This document shows positions 63,154 through 64,000 of a DNA stretch of 64,000 nucleotides, one piece after another. How positions within the stretch are numbered: the first letter of the stretch is position 1; every line of letters starts with the position of its first letter. Both the position numbers and the translations under genes were made by a program. The DNA is taken from the NCBI RefSeq assembly GCF_016217785.1, contig NZ_JACRGA010000009.1, forward strand, positions 6,335 to 70,334, in the 5' to 3' direction. Under the pieces are notes generated by a model. It saw only the letters and a program-made list of their open reading frames with translations. It did no database searches and was not told the DNA's origin. The DNA is from Methanobacterium sp. (GTDB taxonomy: Archaea; Methanobacteriota; Methanobacteria; Methanobacteriales; Methanobacteriaceae).

Positions 63154-63681
63154 AATTCTTCACCACGATTTATAGCTATATATCTTAGATATTATCAACA
63201 CTCAGTAATAACCCTCCAATAAACCCCCATAACTTGACATAGGAATATTGCTTGGGGAATAATATAAAAATTTCCATTAGGAAAAACATTCATTTTTAAA
63301 ATAAAAATTGGACATTGAAGTTTTCCCGATTTAATCCTTTATATTAAATTCATTGGTTACCCATTCATTATCATCATAAAGGTTCTTTTTGATAAATAAA
63401 TATCTTTATTTATATTAATATCATCATTCAAATGATTTTTGACCTTTTAGGAGATATAATTTGGTACATCTATTAAAAAAATTTAAATTCTTTAATTATC
63501 CTTTTTTGAATAACAAGCCTTGAATTAATTTATTAGATGTTGTTTAATATTGTTATTCTGATAATTTTTTATAAACTCAAATTGTAGTCATTAAAAACAT
63601 CTTAATGGCTAATTAATAGGCGTAACCAAAAAATTAAGAAAATAAAACCTGCCAGTCATTTTCATATTCGATAACATCCAT
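63154..63681. other. Very AT-rich gap, no gene seen
   Basis: About 530 bases between the broken nuclease-like gene and the radical SAM gene. It contains TTTATTTATATTAATATC-like boxes near 63400 and AGGAGATATAATTTGG near 63450, but the frame after it is only ~19 codons. No repeat pair was found that would mark an insertion end. Confidence 0.5.
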
Positions 63682-64000
63682 CTATATCTCTTTTGATTCT
63701 TCTTTCATCTTGCCTAAATAATTGATAATCTTTTCGTATCTCTCAGGGCTCATACTCCCTTTTCTGATGAAAACTAAAAATATCTTTTTCTTAACTTTTT
63801 CAGCTTCATTAAGCTTGAAAATATCAAATTCAATAGCCTTACGCTGACATTACCCTGTTATATATTTGAATTCAATGGCAATATCCACATATTTCTTGCC
63901 TTCCTGGTCTAAATTAGTGTCAACATTTTTACTGGACAATCGTTCAAACCGATCACTCAGACCTTTAAATTCAGAATAAAAATCTTCACCTAAAATGGCA
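63682..64000 (-). pseudogene. Nuclease-like gene remnant with in-frame stop, truncated by the window
   Basis: On the minus strand the frame enters at 64000 (AILGEDFYSEFKGLSDRFERL) and reads YVDIAIEFKYITG, with D and E-x-K arranged like a PD-(D/E)xK core. It then meets TAA at 63850-63852, and continues in the same frame as CQRKAIEFDIFKLNEAEKVKKK ... YLGKMKEESKEI to TAG at 63682. Both sides of the stop read like normal protein, so this is one gene broken by a single nonsense codon. The start is outside the window. It may be a restriction-type nuclease. Confidence 0.6.

Noticed and set aside
63440..63520. AGGAGATATAATTTGG followed by a short plus-strand frame
   Set aside because: The frame from TTG is only about 19 codons, lysine/phenylalanine-rich from low-complexity A/T, and no second signal supports it.

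Overview
The window looks like a stretch of a methanogenic archaeon of the Methanobacterium type (order Methanobacteriales). The evidence is low GC, archaeal-style genes (cis-prenyltransferase UppS, UPF0305/DUF2115, DUF2085, archaeal AAA ATPase with winged helix, Hrq1/MrfA-like helicase, GadB-like decarboxylase), a large beta-helix surface adhesin, and a secreted peptidoglycan-binding plus transglutaminase-like cysteine peptidase of the kind used on pseudomurein walls. I found no rRNA, tRNA or CRISPR array.

Layout. (1) 1-13.7 kb is a defence island on the minus strand: an HNH nuclease gene bracketed by 29-bp inverted repeats, then one tight operon reading hsdM - HEPN-like gene - hsdS - DUF3644 (HEPN-like) gene - hsdR - a 1256-aa nuclease/TPR/PIN-like protein. 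(2) 13.7-22.1 kb is an integrated plasmid- or virus-like element: a ribbon-helix-helix-like regulator, two small genes, a 688-aa ATPase/helicase with a Cys cluster, two small zinc-finger proteins, an ArdC-like antirestriction protein and a tyrosine recombinase, with several exact short repeats in the gaps. (3) 22.2-51 kb is ordinary, more GC-rich chromosome: UppS, an unexpected archaeal RNase III, GadB-like decarboxylase, MgtE-like transporter, Hrq1/MrfA-like helicase with a TPR tail, MacB-type ABC exporter, MFS exporter, Hsp20, a NERD/UvrD-like helicase, cell-surface proteins and several decayed genes. (4) 51.1-64 kb is a second, very AT-rich defence island: a toxin-antitoxin-like pair with a frameshifted toxin, a truncated DinG/XPD-like helicase, then a five-gene minus-strand operon that I read as a class 2 DISARM system (drmA-drmB-drmC-drmE plus a DUF1232 gene). 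It has no methyltransferase gene in the window. A B12-binding-type radical SAM gene lies upstream, and a broken nuclease-like gene lies at the right edge.

How the parts fit. The type I restriction operon carries two candidate HEPN ribonucleases and one large nuclease-repeat protein, which fits a layered DNA restriction/abortive-infection system. The neighbouring element carries an antirestriction gene, as an element entering a restricting host would. The DISARM-like operon lies between remnants of other genes and looks like a later arrival. Its missing methylase, extra DUF1232 gene and radical SAM neighbour are the most unusual features of the window.

Limits. All calls are from reading the sequence. 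Family names rest on remembered motifs and gene order, not on database searches. Two frameshifts sit in homopolymers one base short of the intact frame and could be assembly errors.
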